NCBI GenBank assembly: GCA_964526475.1
Contig: CAZGKF010000061.1
Location: 1 to 16,377 of the forward strand
DNA length: 16,377 nt
From: CAYVTV01 sp964526475
GTDB lineage: Bacteria; Bacteroidota; Bacteroidia; Bacteroidales; GCA-2748055
Direction: 5' to 3'
Under the pieces are notes generated by a model. That model saw nothing but the letters and a program-made list of their open reading frames with translations, made no database searches and was not told where the DNA came from. Within the stretch, counting starts at the first letter, position 1, and every line of letters starts with the position of its first letter. Below are positions 15,550 to 16,377 of this stretch, in pieces. The position numbers were made by a program, and so were the translations under genes.

Positions 15550-16089
15550 ATGTCTCTTAATGAAAAAATATTGGTTTGTGAGTTAAAGAAAGGGAATTCC
15601 AAAGCTTATGAACTATTATTTTTTCATTACTTTAAAAAGCTATATAATTTCAGCTACAAAATTACCAGAGATACACAGGAATCAGAAGATCTGGTGCAGG
15701 ATGTATTTATCTCTGTCTGGAATAGCAGAGATAAACTGGATGAAAACAGGTCATTCAGCGGTTTTGTTTTTAAGATTGCGCGGAATAAAGCTTTAAACCT
15801 TATCAAACAAAAATTAACCCGGCAGATATATTCTCAATATACTAGCAATGAAGAGTCACTACAAGGGAATTCAGATATAGAAGCACAAGAATTTAGCAAA
15901 ATAATTAATGCATCCATCTCTTCACTGCCTGAAAAGACAAAGGAAATTTTTTTATTGAGCAGGAACGAAGGCCTGACATATATAGAAATATCCCAAAAAT
16001 TGAATATCTCCGAAAATATTGTTGATCATGAAATACGTAAAGCTCTGAAGAAAATTAAAGAGATTCTCCAATCGATGGATTACTTCTAA
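15550..16089 (+). CDS. ECF RNA polymerase sigma factor (Bacteroidota type), copy 2
   Basis: This 179-residue ECF sigma factor is distinct in sequence from the one at 6416. Region 2 spans about residues 18-85, with the core-binding stretch ESEDLVQDVFISVWNSRDKL at 44-63. Region 4 spans about 124-175, with EIFLLSRNEGLTYIEISQKL and the helix-turn-helix ISQKLNISENIVDHEIRKAL. The ATG start gives the usual family N-terminus. Nothing but repeats follows within the window, so its FecR partner, if there is one, would be downstream of 16377. It could begin a second sigma/FecR/SusCD module or, less likely, act on the upstream susCD. The family is certain; the regulon is unknown. Confidence 0.94.
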   Translation: MSLNEKILVCELKKGNSKAYELLFFHYFKKLYNFSYKITRDTQESEDLVQDVFISVWNSRDKLDENRSFSGFVFKIARNKALNLIKQKLTRQIYSQYTSNEESLQGNSDIEAQEFSKIINASISSLPEKTKEIFLLSRNEGLTYIEISQKLNISENIVDHEIRKALKKIKEILQSMDYF

Positions 16090-16377
16090 TATGTACGCAG
16101 GAAATCTACGGAAGGTGCGAATCTGAGTTTTTTTTGCCGGGGCAGATCACACCCCACCCCTGGCCCCTCCCCCAGCGAGGGAGGGGAATGCTTAGCCGGG
16201 CTCGAAGGGGGGCAGTTAGCAGTAGGATCGAGTTTTTATGAAGTGATTGTATTATAGAATAACTCCCCGCCTTCGGGAAATCGCGTGAATAAAAAAGTTG
16301 GTAGTTGGCAAAAAGAAAGCCCATGTGCGCAGGACGTCCACGGATTGTGCGAACCAGAGGCTTTTTGGCCGGGGCAG
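16090..16377. other. Repeat-rich tail after ECF2
   Basis: No gene is supported in these 288 bases. They hold a degenerate 55-base direct repeat at each end, a GC-rich hairpin with stems 16164-16171 (CCCCTCCC) and 16179-16186 (GGGAGGGG), and CCACCCCTGGCCCCT (16154-16168), which is the inverse of 7868-7882. A reverse-strand frame at 16106-16324 consists of translated repeat sequence and is not credible as a gene. Confidence 0.6.
16091..16377. repeat. 55-base degenerate direct repeat (two copies)
   Basis: 16091-16145 and 16323-16377 align without gaps over 55 bases with 11 mismatches by hand count. Both begin ATGT.CGCAGGA and end GCCGGGGCAG. The offset is 232 bases. The first copy begins one base after the sigma stop codon and the second ends exactly at the window edge, so the array may continue. 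Confidence 0.75.

Noticed and set aside
16106..16324. Reverse-strand open frame in the tail
   Set aside because: Its residues (PLPRWGRGQGWG and similar) are the translation of the GC-rich hairpin repeat, and the frame spans the repeats rather than a domain.

Overview
The window reads as a chromosomal segment of a Bacteroidota bacterium, most likely of the Bacteroidales/Marinilabiliales kind. The reasons are a SusC/SusD outer-membrane pair, Bacteroidota-type ECF sigma factors, a FecR anti-sigma factor with a C-terminal DUF4974-like part, promoter elements of the TAnnTTTG type, A-rich start regions without clear Shine-Dalgarno sites, and AT-rich DNA. All nine genes I accept lie on the + strand. 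I see no tRNA, rRNA, transposase or CRISPR array.

Left part (1-6077) is housekeeping: ispH (last step of the MEP isoprenoid pathway), pfkA (glycolytic 6-phosphofructokinase), priA (replication-restart helicase) and rfaE1 (heptose-7-phosphate kinase for LPS core precursor). Gaps are 50-360 bases. pfkA and rfaE1 have recognisable Bacteroidota -7 elements, so these are probably short independent transcripts rather than one operon. Upstream of ispH lie two identical 10-bp palindromes 60 bp apart.

Right part (6078-16377) is accessory: ECF sigma factor 1, a 1.1-kb repeat island, FecR, SusC with an N-terminal STN signalling domain, SusD, a strong terminator, a second repeat-rich gap, and a second ECF sigma factor whose partners would lie beyond the window. 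The expected logic is trans-envelope signalling: substrate binding by SusCD is relayed from the STN domain to FecR in the inner membrane, which controls the sigma factor that drives susCD. No glycoside hydrolase, sulfatase or protease accompanies the pair, so the substrate is unknown.

The most distinctive part is the non-coding DNA. It holds several repeat families: a 59-bp exact direct repeat before both the sigma gene and fecR, a 31-bp perfect inverted repeat whose arms are themselves hairpins, a composite element with inverted ends that recurs after susD, a 92-bp tandem repeat, and a 55-bp degenerate direct repeat after the second sigma gene. The repeats split a sigma/anti-sigma pair that is normally adjacent and could recombine to remove parts of the module. 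I found no clearly new protein system; the repeat architecture around the signalling module is what deserves a second look.
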